A stretch of 64,000 nucleotides of DNA, taken from the NCBI RefSeq assembly GCF_001613145.1, contig NZ_BDBU01000050.1, positions 1 to 64,000 on the forward strand. The letters run 5' to 3'. Of the stretch, positions 51,557 through 60,586 are shown piece by piece (position 1 is the stretch's first letter; every line of letters begins with the position of its first letter). This DNA comes from Nocardia jejuensis NBRC 103114 (lineage in GTDB: Bacteria; Actinomycetota; Actinomycetes; Mycobacteriales; Mycobacteriaceae). Under the pieces are notes generated by a model. It saw nothing but the letters and a program-made list of their open reading frames with translations, was not told the DNA's origin and did no database searches. The position numbers were made by a program, and so were the translations under genes.

Positions 51557-51628
51557 GCGGGTGTGTCCGAGGGGTTTAGGAGCAGGCCTGCAAAGCCTGT
51601 CACGCGGGTTCGAATCCCGCCGCTCGCT
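51557..51628 (+). tRNA. tRNA-Cys (GCA)
   Basis: The sequence folds into a cloverleaf: acceptor GCGGGTG/CGCTCGC (two G-U pairs), an anticodon arm CAGGC-CTGCAAA-GCCTG with anticodon GCA, and T-arm GCGGG-TTCGAAT-CCCGC. The discriminator base is T (U73), the cysteine identity element. CCA is not encoded. Confidence 0.93.
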
Positions 51629-51641
51629 CTCGAGAAAGACT

Positions 51642-51669
51642 GTGCCCCCTGTGAATTCACAGGGGGCAC
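51642..51669. terminator. Palindromic terminator after tRNA-Cys
   Basis: A perfect 28-base palindrome, GTGCCCCCTGTGAA meeting TTCACAGGGGGCAC, lies 13 bases past tRNA-Cys and 22 bases from the convergent membrane-protein stop. It could terminate both. Confidence 0.8.
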
Positions 51670-51691
51670 GGTCGTGTGCGGACTCGGCGGC

Positions 51692-52198
51692 CTAGCGGGC
51701 GTCGGAGGAGCAGACTTTCCAGGTGCCGTCCTCGTCGCGGAGGTGTTCGGCGGTGGTGGTGGGCTTGTCTTGCGCGCCTGGGAGTTTCAGGGTGCCGATC
51801 GTGGTGGCGGTGGCGCGGTCACCGGTGACGATGATCTGGTCGATGGAGGCGACGTCCATGGTGACCTTGCCCTGGTCGGATGCGGTGCGCTGGGCGGCGG
51901 GGAGGGCGTCGAACTGGGCCCGGTCGGCGGCGCAGGCCTGGGTGAACGCGATCGACGGGCCCTGGGCGGCGAGGGTGGAGTAGAAGTCGCGGATCGAGGA
52001 CTCGATGCGCTGGGTGTCGGTCGGGGTGTCCTTGCCGGTCATGGTGACGGCCAAGGCGGTACCGCCGCCGATGACGGCTACGGCCAGCACGCTCAGGCCG
52101 ACGAGCAATCCGGTGCGGCGGGATCCCCGATGTTCGCTGGAGGCTTGCTGTTCCGAGTCGGATGCGCTGTGCCGTTGTCCGTCGGTCGGGAAGGTCAT
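51692..52198 (-). CDS. Rv0361-like single-span membrane protein
   Basis: This 168-residue protein starts at ATG 52198 (MTFPTDGQRHSASDSEQQAS) behind AGGAATTCG. A hydrophilic N-terminus of about 30 residues is followed by one membrane span (LLVGLSVLAVAVIGGGTALAV) and an exported domain of about 110 residues. The domain has the NTF2-like pattern IESSIRDFYSTLAAQG, two Cys (QACAADRAQF and WKVCSSD) that could pair, and GTLKLPGAQDKPTTTAEHLR. This matches the Rv0361/Mce-associated-like small membrane proteins of mycolata. Function is unknown. It is divergent from the iron importer. Confidence 0.82.
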   Translation of the reverse strand: MTFPTDGQRHSASDSEQQASSEHRGSRRTGLLVGLSVLAVAVIGGGTALAVTMTGKDTPTDTQRIESSIRDFYSTLAAQGPSIAFTQACAADRAQFDALPAAQRTASDQGKVTMDVASIDQIIVTGDRATATTIGTLKLPGAQDKPTTTAEHLRDEDGTWKVCSSDAR

Positions 52199-52300
52199 CG
52201 AATTCCTGTCGAGTCGAGCCACCACTGAATGTCCGCAGATTACGGCAAATCCATTGCGATTCGGTGGGGTGGCCGACCTGCGACTTCCCGTTGGCGGTAG

Positions 52301-52319
52301 GTTGGTTAGCCAATCCTCA
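52301..52319. promoter_or_regulatory. Candidate IdeR/DtxR iron box
   Basis: GTTGGTTAGCCAATCCTCA matches the IdeR consensus TTAGGTTAGSCTAACCTAA at about 14 of 19 positions and is itself palindromic around TTAG. It lies 33 bases before the iron-type binding protein start, where DtxR-family repressors sit. Confidence 0.6.
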
Positions 52320-52351
52320 GCGGTGAGGGTAGGCGTGTCGAAAGGACGGTC

Positions 52352-53372
52352 ATGACGGCGGCCCCATGGAAATTTCTGTCCGGTGCGATCGCGGCCATCA
52401 CGCTGTTGGGGGTGACGGCCTGCTCGAACGCGTCCAAGGACGAGAACGAGATCCTGGTCTACAACGCCCAGCACGAATCCCTCACCAAGGAATGGGCCGA
52501 CGCCTTCACCAAGGACACCGGCATCAAGGTGACCCTGCGCCAGGGCGGTGACACCGACCTCGGTAACCAGATCGTCGCCGAGGGCAAGAACTCGCCCGCC
52601 GACGTCTTCCTCACCGAGAACTCCCCGGCGATGGCGCTGGTCGAGAACGCCGGCCTGTTCGCCGACGTCGACCCGGCCACCCTGGCCGATGTGCCCGAGC
52701 AGTACCGCCCCTCCACCGGCAAGTGGACCGGAATCGCCGCGCGCTCCACGGTTTTCGTCTACAACACCGGCAAGCTGCCCGCCGACCAGCTGCCCAAGTC
52801 GCTGCTGGATCTGCAGCAGCCGCAGTGGAAGGGCCGCTGGAGCGCGGGCGTGTCCGGCGCGGACTTCCAGGCCATCGTGGCCGCCCTGCTGGCGCTGAAG
52901 GGTGAGGACGTCACCAAGGCCTGGCTCAAAGGCATGAAGGACAACGCGATCGCCTCGCAGAACAATGTCACCACCATGAAGGGCGTGAACTCCGGCCAGT
53001 TCGAGGGCGGCGTGATCTACCACTACTACTGGTACCGCGATCAGGCCGCGACCAAGGAGAGCAGCGGCAATACCGCGCTGTACTACTTCAAGAACCAGGA
53101 TCCGGGCGCTTTCGTCTCGATTTCCGGTGGCGGCGTGCTGAAGTCGAGCAAGAAGTCGGAGAACGCCCAGAAGTTCCTGAGCTTCATCGCCTCTCGCAAG
53201 GGGCAGGAGGTGCTGCGCGACGGCACCTCGATGGAATACCCCGGTCTCGGCGAACGTCGCGGCCAATCCGGCACTGCCGCCGTTGGATTCGCTGGACGCG
53301 CCTAAGATCGACCCGAGCAAGCTGGATGCGAAGAAGGTCACCCAGCTGATGACCGAGGCCGGTCTGCTCTAG
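52352..53372 (+). pseudogene. Fe(III)-type ABC importer substrate-binding lipoprotein, frameshifted near the end
   Basis: The frame from ATG 52352 has a lipoprotein signal peptide, with lipobox VTAC and Cys24, then the FbpA/Fe(III)-binding fold: EILVYNAQHESLTKEWADAF, GKNSPADVFLTENSPAMALV and HYYWYRDQAATKESSGN, whose Tyr cluster is the usual iron ligand. After GTSMEYP the frame ends as GLGERRGQSGTAAVG and more out-of-family residues (stop 53305). Deleting one C in CCCC at 53239-53242 restores VSANVAANPALPPLDSLDAP and a proper family end LMTEAGLL at 53372, one codon before the permease. It is either a true frameshift or a sequencing error in a homopolymer. The remainder, with permease and ATPase, imports iron. 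Confidence 0.85.
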
Positions 53373-53374
53373 CC

Positions 53375-54940
53375 ATGGCTGTGCGCACGGCTGCGGCGAA
53401 CCGGGCCGGTCTCTCCGGGGTACGCAGGCCCGGATTTCTCGTCACGATCGCCGCCCTGATTCTGGTGGCGGCCACCTTCGTGCCGCTGGGCTACATCGTG
53501 ACCACGCTGTTCTCGACCGGCTTCCACGAGACCGCGGAACTGGTCTTCCGGCCCCGCGTCGGCGAATTGCTGCGCAATACGGTCGCTCTGGTGGTCATCA
53601 CCGTTCCGGTCTGTCTGGTCGCCGGAATCGGACTGGCCTGGATCGTGGAACGCACCGACGTTCCCGGAGCCACGTGGTGGGGCCCGATCTTCGCTGCGCC
53701 GCTGGCGGTTCCGGCGTTCGTCAACTCCTACGGCTGGGTCAGCGCGATTCCGTCACTGCACGGACTGTGGGCGGGCGTGCTCATCGCCACCATGTCCTAC
53801 TTCCCGCTGGTGTACCTGCCGGCCGCCGCCACCTTGCGCCGGCTGGACCCGGCGGTGGAGGAGTCCGCGCGGGCCCTTGGCTCCGGCCCGGTGCGGGTAT
53901 TCCTGCGAATCACGCTGCCGCAGTTGCGATTGGCCATCCTCGGCGGCGGTCTGCTCATCTCGCTGCACCTGCTCGCCGAATACGGCGCCTTCGCCATGAT
54001 CAGGTTCTCCACCTTCACCACCGCGATCTTCGAGCAGTACCAGTCGAGTTTCGCCGGACCGGCGGGCAGCACCCTGGCCGGCGTGCTGGTGGTGCTGTGC
54101 CTGGTGCTGCTGGCCGGTGAGGCGGGCCTGCGCGGCACCGCCCGCTACGCGCGGATCGGCGCGGGCGCACCGCGCGCGGCGACCCGGGTTCGACTGGGCC
54201 CGGCGAAGATTCCGGTCTTCCTGCTGCTGTGCGCCGCCCTGGTGGCCGCGCTCGGCGTCCCGCTCTGGACCATCGTGCGCTGGCTGCGCAAGGGCGGGAG
54301 CGCGGTCTGGCAGATGGCCGATATCGGCGAAGCGCTCGGCCAGACGGTCGGATTGGCGGCCACCGCGGCGGTCATCACCACCCTGTGCGCCTTCCCGGTG
54401 GCCTGGATCGCGGTGCGCTCCACCTCACGATTCGCGCGAATCATCGAGGGCTGCAACTACATCACCAGTTCGCTGCCGGGCATCGTGATCGCGCTGGCCC
54501 TGGTGACCGTGACCATTCGCTGGCTGCCCGCCGTCTATCAGACGGCCGCGACGGTGCTGGCCGCGTACACGCTCATGTTCCTGCCGCGCGCGCTGGTGAG
54601 CGTGCGTTCCGGGCTCGCGCAGGTGCCGGTCGGGCTGGAGGAGATGTCGCAGGCGCTGGGGAAATCCGGGTTCGTGACGTTCTTCCGGGTCACGCTGCGC
54701 CTGACCGCGCCCGCTGCCGCCGCGGCGGCGGCCATGGTGTTCGTGGCGGTCGCCACCGAACTCACGGCCACACTCCTGCTGGCGCCCAACGGCACTCGCA
54801 CCCTCGCCATGCGGTTCTGGTCGCTGTCCAGCGAACTGGACTACGCGGCCGCGGCGCCGTACGCGCTGATCATGATCGTCACGGCGGTGCCGGTCACCTA
54901 TCTGCTCTTCACTCAATCCAGGAAGGCGGCGGGAGTATGA
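53375..54940 (+). CDS. Fe(III)-type ABC importer, permease
   Basis: This 521-residue protein starts at ATG 53375, two bases after the restored stop of the binding protein. It is a fused double permease of FbpB type with about 12 spans. Each half carries an EAA loop with conserved Gly: EESARALGSGPVRVFLRITL near 166-185 and EEMSQALGKSGFVTFFRVTL near 425-444. A long linker of about 40 residues separates the halves. It should form the channel for the lipoprotein and ATPase around it. Its stop overlaps the ATPase start by four bases (ATGA). Confidence 0.95.
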   Translation: MAVRTAAANRAGLSGVRRPGFLVTIAALILVAATFVPLGYIVTTLFSTGFHETAELVFRPRVGELLRNTVALVVITVPVCLVAGIGLAWIVERTDVPGATWWGPIFAAPLAVPAFVNSYGWVSAIPSLHGLWAGVLIATMSYFPLVYLPAAATLRRLDPAVEESARALGSGPVRVFLRITLPQLRLAILGGGLLISLHLLAEYGAFAMIRFSTFTTAIFEQYQSSFAGPAGSTLAGVLVVLCLVLLAGEAGLRGTARYARIGAGAPRAATRVRLGPAKIPVFLLLCAALVAALGVPLWTIVRWLRKGGSAVWQMADIGEALGQTVGLAATAAVITTLCAFPVAWIAVRSTSRFARIIEGCNYITSSLPGIVIALALVTVTIRWLPAVYQTAATVLAAYTLMFLPRALVSVRSGLAQVPVGLEEMSQALGKSGFVTFFRVTLRLTAPAAAAAAAMVFVAVATELTATLLLAPNGTRTLAMRFWSLSSELDYAAAAPYALIMIVTAVPVTYLLFTQSRKAAGV

Positions 54941-56034
54941 GTCGTCTTGTCGTAGAGAACGTGTCGAAGTCGTTCGGGGGAGCGCGGGTGCTCGACGGCA
55001 TCGACCTCGAGGTGCCGCACGGCAGCGCCACGGCCGTGGTCGGTTCGTCGGGCTGCGGGAAGACGACGCTGCTGCGGGTCATCGCGGGCTTCGAGCACCC
55101 CGATTCCGGATCGGTGACGGTCGGGACGAAAAGCGTTACCCGCGAGGGCTTCACGCTCGCGGCACACCGCCGCAATATCGGATACGTGGCACAGGACGGC
55201 GCGCTGTTCCCGCACCTGACCGTCGGTCAGAACATCTCCTACGGCTTGAACGGCGGCCTCGGTGCGAGCCGCCGCCATCGTGCCCGGGTGAGCGAACTGC
55301 TGGACATGGTGTCGCTGGACGCGTCCTACGCCGATCGCCGCCCCCACCAGCTCTCGGGCGGCCAGCAGCAGCGGGTGGCGCTCGCCCGCGCGCTGGCCCG
55401 CAAGCCCGAACTCATGCTGCTGGACGAACCCTTCAGCGCCCTCGACACCGGTCTGCGTGCCGCCACCCGCCAGGCCGTCGCCGACACCCTCCGGGCGGCG
55501 GGAATGACGAGCATCCTGGTCACCCACGATCAGGAGGAGGCGCTGTCCTTCGCCGACCAGGTCGCTGTCATGTGCACCGGCCGATTCACCCAGGTCGGCA
55601 GTCCGGAACAGGTCTACGCCACCCCCGCGGATCTGTTCACCGCCGGATTCCTCGGCGACACAGTGCTTCTCGACGCGACAGTCGGATCCGGGACCGCCGA
55701 GACCGTGCTCGGCCGGATCCCGGTGCAGCCGGGCGCGCCGCTCGGCGCGGGCGCGGTGATGATGCGCCCGGAACAGCTGCTGGCCCAGGTGGTCACCAAT
55801 GGCGACTCCGGCTGTGCCACCGTGCGCGCCTTGGAATTTCGCGGCGCGGACGTCATGCTCACCCTCGATCTGGACGGTCGGGCCGAGCCCATCCAGGTCC
55901 GCCGCGTCAGCATCGCCGCGCCCGTCGTGGGCGATCGCGTCGATCTCGAAGTGCTCGGCGCCGCAGTGGCATTCAGTTCCGAGCAGTGCGCGGTCGCGGC
56001 CGACGGCGAGCGCTCGGCCATGACGAGCGTCTAG
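54937..56034 (+). CDS. Fe(III)-type ABC importer, ATPase
   Basis: This 365-residue protein starts at ATG 54937 (MSRLVVENVSKSFGGARVLD). ABC motifs in order are Walker A GSSGCGKTT, Q-loop YVAQDG, signature LSGGQQQRVALARALA, Walker B LMLLDEPFSALD and H-loop VTHDQEEAL. The C-terminal 100 residues form a TOBE-like regulatory domain of the FbpC/PotA group. It energises import by the FbpB-type permease; specificity is inferred from the Fe(III)-type neighbours and the iron box. Confidence 0.95.
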   Translation: MSRLVVENVSKSFGGARVLDGIDLEVPHGSATAVVGSSGCGKTTLLRVIAGFEHPDSGSVTVGTKSVTREGFTLAAHRRNIGYVAQDGALFPHLTVGQNISYGLNGGLGASRRHRARVSELLDMVSLDASYADRRPHQLSGGQQQRVALARALARKPELMLLDEPFSALDTGLRAATRQAVADTLRAAGMTSILVTHDQEEALSFADQVAVMCTGRFTQVGSPEQVYATPADLFTAGFLGDTVLLDATVGSGTAETVLGRIPVQPGAPLGAGAVMMRPEQLLAQVVTNGDSGCATVRALEFRGADVMLTLDLDGRAEPIQVRRVSIAAPVVGDRVDLEVLGAAVAFSSEQCAVAADGERSAMTSV

Positions 56035-56142
56035 CATCCGGTGCGCACCACGCCCGCACCCCGAATCTGGCTGTACCCCCGGGTGAGCACCTATATTGGC
56101 GCGAAGGCGATGTCCTCGCCTCGTTCGATCGAAGGAGATCCG

Positions 56143-56493
56143 GTGCGCCGCACGCTGTTCCTCATGTCCGTTCTCGTCGCCTCGCTCGCCTCGGCCCCGC
56201 TGGCCGCCGCGCAGCCGCCGGCCGACAGCGCGGTAACGGTGCGGGCCGGGTTCGGTCCGGAACAGTTCCCGATCGCAGGCGTCTCGGCCGATGTCACGCC
56301 GTGCGCGGGCGGCGCCGCGGTGCCGGTGACCACCGGCAAGGACGGCTCGGCGACCGCACCGGTCGCCGCGGGCTGCTACCGCGTGCAGGTCGCGACCCCG
56401 TCCGGCTGCACCCTCGACGGCGACGCCACCCAGCAGGTCACCGCGATCGCGGGCATCACCCCGATCGCGAGCTTCCGCTTCCGCTGCGCGTAG
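56143..56493 (+). CDS. Small secreted protein of unknown function
   Basis: This 116-residue protein starts at GTG 56143, with GAAGGAGATCCG upstream, the clear ribosome site. Residues 1-24 are a signal peptide (VRRTLFLMSVLVASLASAPL) with a cleavage site near AAA-QPP. The mature domain of about 90 residues has four Cys (DVTPCAGG, AAGCYRV, SGCTLDG and the final RCA) that could form two disulfides, in a beta-rich sequence with GCYRVQVATPSGC. It may be an Ig-like or prealbumin-like carrier fold. I do not recognise the family. It follows the iron importer by 108 bases on the same strand. Confidence 0.82.
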   Translation: MRRTLFLMSVLVASLASAPLAAAQPPADSAVTVRAGFGPEQFPIAGVSADVTPCAGGAAVPVTTGKDGSATAPVAAGCYRVQVATPSGCTLDGDATQQVTAIAGITPIASFRFRCA

Positions 56494-56766
56494 CGGAACG
56501 TTCTCCGGCAGGGTTCGCGCAGGCAGCGAACTCCGGTGCCTGCCCCGGGAACCGCTCCGCGGATGCCGATGCGATAACGAGAAGTGCCTGGTACCCGCAC
56601 GACGGCCGGTCGGGTACACGAGCCCATCCGTATGTATTTGCAGTGGGTGTGCAAGAGCTCACTTTCGAGAGCCTGCCCGAAACGTCGCTGTTAGCCTCGA
56701 TAGGGGAAAAGCTGATTCGTAGTGCGTTAGCGCGAAGGGCGTCGATCACCGAGGGAAGGTGACGAT

Positions 56767-58137
56767 ATGGGCGCGAGGTTCGCGTTTGCACATCCTCACG
56801 GCCAAATATCGATATCGAATATTCGCCGCCACGCAGGCATCATCGAGGTGGCCGCGGCGTTTCTGGGCGCCATGGTCGCCGGTTTCCTGCTGATGGCTCC
56901 GCTCGATCTGGGCAGGACCGCGGAGGGGTCGGTGCTGCAGCTCGATCTCATGGTGCTGAACATGCCGCGCGCGGCCGCCGCCGGTGCGGTGTTCGCCGTC
57001 GTCACCGCGGCCCTGGTCATCGCTCTCGGTAAGCGCACCGCCTGGGTCGTCGCGCTGTGCAGCGCCGCGGTGCTGCTGGTCGATCAGACCTGGAATCGCG
57101 ATGCCGTCGAAACGGGATCGATGACCACGGTCAATTACATCGATTCGATCTTCAGCGGAATACTCCTGGGCGCACTCGCCGTCGCGGTATTCGGCAAGCG
57201 CAGAGCGAATACCGCGTTTCTCATCGGCGCGCTGTCGAGCATCGTGATCGCCGATCTCACCTCGCTGCCCGCGCCCGGCGGCGCGGCCCCCTCGGCCATC
57301 GAACGAGCGTCGAGCGGTTCACCGTCGCTGTGGCTGCTGTTCGGCGCGGTGGTGGCATTGGCGGTGGGCGTTGCCGTGCAACGGAACGAGTCGACGCTCG
57401 ACGACGAGAACGCCGACCTGCCGATAGGCCCGATCTTCGCGGCATTGCTGCTGGTCACATCGACCGCTGTGGTCACCGAGTGGTTCGTCAGGCACGCGGG
57501 GACATCGCTGCAACTGGCCGCGGCGACCGTCGTGATACTCCTGGCCGCGGGTCTCGCGGCGCTGTTCCTGCCGGGCCGCGACGGAACCCTGGTCCTGCTG
57601 GCCGTGGCCGTGGCGAACGCGGGCAGCGCGATCGTCGCGGTGCCACGCCCGGACTGGACCGAACCGCTGCCGCTCGTGCTGATCATCGCGGGCCTGTACG
57701 CGGGTCGCCGCTGGCCGACGCCCCGTCTGGCCATCCTGGGCATCGCGGCGCTGTCGGTGTTCGCGGCGCTCACGGCCGGCATCGGGCGGCAGAACCAGCT
57801 CGTCCCGATCATCGGAATCACGGCGGTCGGACTGCTGATCGGCTACAGCTTCGGTGTGGTGACCCCGCGTGCCGCGCCCAGCGTGATGGCGGCGATCGCG
57901 GTGCTGCTGGTTCCCTGTCTCGTCGTCGCGGTGCGCGGCAGCGGCTTCGGCCGCATCGCGTACTCGCCCCGCTGGTACCGGGCGGTGGATCAGACGGCCT
58001 CGGCGGTGCCGGGCTGGACGGCGCTGGCGGTCACCGCGGGCTGCGGGTTCGGGATTTATCTGCTGTACCGGCTGCGGCCCGAGCACAGCACCTCCGCACC
58101 CCTGGAAATCGCTCGGAGACCTGTGCCGCAGGGCTAG
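56767..58137 (+). CDS. Polytopic membrane protein of unknown function
   Basis: This 456-residue protein starts at ATG 56767 (MGARFAFAHPHGQISISNIR). It has about 12 hydrophobic segments, beginning IIEVAAAFLGAMVAGFLLM and including ALLLVTSTAVVTEWFVRHAG, LLAAGLAALFLPGRDGTLVL and LLIGYSFGVVTPRA, with short loops. There are no ABC, MFS motif A or sodium-symporter signatures. The C-terminus (LRPEHSTSAPLEIARRPVPQ) is cytoplasmic by the positive-inside rule. It is probably a lineage-specific transporter or permease-like protein. Function unassigned. Confidence 0.8.
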   Translation: MGARFAFAHPHGQISISNIRRHAGIIEVAAAFLGAMVAGFLLMAPLDLGRTAEGSVLQLDLMVLNMPRAAAAGAVFAVVTAALVIALGKRTAWVVALCSAAVLLVDQTWNRDAVETGSMTTVNYIDSIFSGILLGALAVAVFGKRRANTAFLIGALSSIVIADLTSLPAPGGAAPSAIERASSGSPSLWLLFGAVVALAVGVAVQRNESTLDDENADLPIGPIFAALLLVTSTAVVTEWFVRHAGTSLQLAAATVVILLAAGLAALFLPGRDGTLVLLAVAVANAGSAIVAVPRPDWTEPLPLVLIIAGLYAGRRWPTPRLAILGIAALSVFAALTAGIGRQNQLVPIIGITAVGLLIGYSFGVVTPRAAPSVMAAIAVLLVPCLVVAVRGSGFGRIAYSPRWYRAVDQTASAVPGWTALAVTAGCGFGIYLLYRLRPEHSTSAPLEIARRPVPQG

Positions 58138-58146
58138 TCTGAGCCG

Positions 58147-58740
58147 ATGGCGGACAAGTCGACCGTGGACCCGACCGTTGACCTCGTGGAGCGGGCGGTG
58201 GCCCAGATGGGCGAGGTCATCGCCGCGATCAGCCCCGATCAGGCGCACTCGCCCACCCCGTGCCAGGACTGGGACGTGGACCAGCTGATCGGCCATATCG
58301 CCGGGCAGATTCTCGGCAGCTTCGCCGACTCCGCGCGCGGAGAGACACCGGACTGGGCGGCCGAACCCGAGGACATCGGCACGGACTGGGCCGAGGAATT
58401 CCGGGTCAGGTCCGCGCCGCTGCTCGCGGCCTGGCGCAGCGCGGAGCTGGATCGGCTGGTGCCGGGGCCCGGTGGCGAGGCTCCGCTGCGCGGACGCGCG
58501 TCGCAGCAGATCGCCGAATTCGCCATGCATTCCTGGGATCTCGGCCGCGCGACCGGCCAGACGCTCGATCTCGATCCGGAGCTGGCCGAACACGCGCTCG
58601 ACTGGTCCCGCTCCATGCTGCGCCCCGAATATCGCGGCGAGGGAAAGACTTTCGGACTCGAGGTGCCCATCTCCGCGGACGCCCCGGTCTACGACCGGCT
58701 CGCCGCCTGGTTCGGGCGCGATCCGGGCTGGAAGGCCTGA
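58147..58740 (+). CDS. TIGR03086-family DinB-fold protein
   Basis: This 197-residue protein starts at ATG 58147, ten bases after the membrane-protein stop. The signature is LVERAVAQMGEVIAAISPDQ, then TPCQDWDVDQLIGHIAGQIL, where CxDWDV and LIGHI carry the metal ligands of the DinB fold. SQQIAEFAMHSWDLGRATG supplies the other His. DAPVYDRLAAWFGRDPGW is a conserved ending of TIGR03086 metal-binding proteins. It is related to mycothiol-dependent isomerases; the reaction is unknown. Confidence 0.92.
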   Translation: MADKSTVDPTVDLVERAVAQMGEVIAAISPDQAHSPTPCQDWDVDQLIGHIAGQILGSFADSARGETPDWAAEPEDIGTDWAEEFRVRSAPLLAAWRSAELDRLVPGPGGEAPLRGRASQQIAEFAMHSWDLGRATGQTLDLDPELAEHALDWSRSMLRPEYRGEGKTFGLEVPISADAPVYDRLAAWFGRDPGWKA

Positions 58741-58741
58741 C

Positions 58742-60037
58742 CTACCGGCCGAATCGGGTGTTCACCCAGTCCAGGGCATCCTCGAACGAGGCGTCCAGCA
58801 CGCCGCGGTGATCGGCCTCCGGATAGCCGCGGTACTGCACCGGGCGTCCGCCCATGCGCTGCTGGGCGACCATGGCATCGGTGGCGAGGGCGGGCACCGT
58901 GGTGTCGGCCCGTCCCTGCAGCACCAGCAGTGGTTGTGTGAAAGCCAGTGTGCTGGGGTCGTTCTCGTTCAGGACGCGGGTCAACGCGGTGAGGTCGCCG
59001 TTGGGGGAGAAGACCTCTCCGGCCTCCAGCCCACCCCACTGATCGGGCCGGCGCAACTGACCGATGCAGCCGGTATCGGCGAGCGCCACCATGGAATCGG
59101 CTCGGGGAGTGAGGAATCGGGCCGGATCCACGGCGTGCACCGTTTGCGCGCCGCGAATGATCAAGGGCAGGAACGAGGTCGCGCCACCGGTGAACGAGGA
59201 CGCGCTGTTCGCCGAGCCGGCCGAGGTCGCCGCCTGCGCCGCCTGCAGCCCGAGGCCCTGGTGGGAGGCCGGGGCCAGGGCCACCGCGCCCAGTAGCTCC
59301 AGTTCCGGCGCCCACTGCTGTGCCTGCGCGTCGGCGAAGATGGCGGCCTGGCCGCCCTGTGAATGCCCCATCGCCACCCAGCGGGTGCCGATCCTGTTAT
59401 CGATTTCCCTTGCGGCCCTTGCCATATCCGTCACGGCGCGCTGCTCCGCATTGCCGATCAGATAGCCGTGCGAGCCCTGGGTGCCCAGCCCCTGATAGTC
59501 GGTCTGCGCGACCGCGTATCCGGCCGCCACCCACTTGGCCTGCACCCGCCGCACCAGCGAGGTGTAGTCGTGCGCCGGATACTCCTCGGAGGTGTCCATC
59601 GACGGCGCGCAGATATCCGAGACGCCCGTGGTGCCGTGCGCCCAGGAGATCAGCGGCCAGCCGCCGGGCGGCGGCGTTCCCTCCGGGATGGCCACGGTGC
59701 CCGATACCGCGACGGTCGCGCCGCGCGGATCGACCGAGCGATACAGCACCAGATAGTTCCGCGCCCCGGCCACGCCGGGATCGCCGGTGATCGAGCGCAA
59801 CTGGATCACCGAACCGGTCCGGCCCGGAACCCGGTCGTCGTCGGGCAGATAGAACGATTGTTCCGGGGCCTCGTCGATGACCCCCGAGATCGGCATGACG
59901 GGCGTGGCGGTGGCGCTCGACGCGGTCGAGGCACCGACGGTGACACCGGTGACGGTCGCCGCGACAACAGTGGCGATGCGTCCGGGTAGCCGTCTGCGAG
60001 TGGACAGCGTTCTACGCGCGTTCTCGATGCCCGACAT
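58742..60037 (-). CDS. Secreted lipase (secretory lipase LIP/alpha-beta hydrolase)
   Basis: This 431-residue protein starts at ATG 60037 (MSGIENARRTLSTRRRLPGR). The N-terminal 46 residues include a hydrophobic stretch IATVVAATVTGVTVGASTAS and Ala-rich cleavage area, so export is likely. The hydrolase fold shows SWAHGTTGVSDICAP, and the nucleophile elbow GHSQGG with Ser226. It belongs to the LIP/DUF3089-like secretory lipase group of actinobacteria, acting on acylglycerols or esters. It is convergent with the TIGR03086 gene, the stops being only one base apart. Confidence 0.92.
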   Translation of the reverse strand: MSGIENARRTLSTRRRLPGRIATVVAATVTGVTVGASTASSATATPVMPISGVIDEAPEQSFYLPDDDRVPGRTGSVIQLRSITGDPGVAGARNYLVLYRSVDPRGATVAVSGTVAIPEGTPPPGGWPLISWAHGTTGVSDICAPSMDTSEEYPAHDYTSLVRRVQAKWVAAGYAVAQTDYQGLGTQGSHGYLIGNAEQRAVTDMARAAREIDNRIGTRWVAMGHSQGGQAAIFADAQAQQWAPELELLGAVALAPASHQGLGLQAAQAATSAGSANSASSFTGGATSFLPLIIRGAQTVHAVDPARFLTPRADSMVALADTGCIGQLRRPDQWGGLEAGEVFSPNGDLTALTRVLNENDPSTLAFTQPLLVLQGRADTTVPALATDAMVAQQRMGGRPVQYRGYPEADHRGVLDASFEDALDWVNTRFGR

Positions 60038-60193
60038 GCCAAGAACATACCGGTCTGTCCGAATTTTGAGCGGCAAGGCGAGGCCGATGCGGACCATACC
60101 GAGACCTGCCCGTGAGCAGCACGTCGCCGGGAAATAATCGGTCCGTCCACGGGGCGGGCGGGAGCGCGTATTCCGTGCGGCGCGCTGCCGGTG

Positions 60194-60586
60194 TCAGGCT
60201 CCCTCTGCCACCAGGCCGGAGAGGTAGTCGCGTTCGGCGGTGGTCAATGGGCGGGGTGCGCTGTCCTGCGTCGCCACCAGTGTGGAGGTGGCCGACAGAT
60301 ACAGATGCTCGTCGTCGCGCACCTCGTGGGCCAGAGTGAACGAGCTGGTGCCCAGCCGGGCGACGGTGGTGGTCACGGTGACCGGCGCGAGCCGGAAGAC
60401 CAGCGGCATGCGATAGCTGAGCCGCTGATTCGCCACCACGACTCGCCATGGGGTGGAAGCGGATTCGTGCCGGGTGAGCAGGTCCGCGCGGGCTTCGTCC
60501 AGATACTGGGCGAACACCACATTGTTGAGGTGACCCAGCGCGTCCATATCGGTGCGCCGCAATTGGATGTCGTAGGAGTGCGTCAC
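60194..60586 (-). CDS. 4HBT thioesterase, downstream copy of a tandem pair
   Basis: This 130-residue protein starts at GTG 60586 (VTHSYDIQLRRTDMDALGHL), overlapping the upstream thioesterase stop by four bases. The catalytic pattern is RRTDMDALGHLNNVVFAQYL, with Asp in TDMDALGH, then RVVVANQRLSYRMPLVF, and TVARLGTSSFTLAHEV. Length is typical (130-140). The substrate is likely an acyl-CoA. Its close paralogue precedes it, so the pair arose by tandem duplication. Confidence 0.93.
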   Translation of the reverse strand: MTHSYDIQLRRTDMDALGHLNNVVFAQYLDEARADLLTRHESASTPWRVVVANQRLSYRMPLVFRLAPVTVTTTVARLGTSSFTLAHEVRDDEHLYLSATSTLVATQDSAPRPLTTAERDYLSGLVAEGA

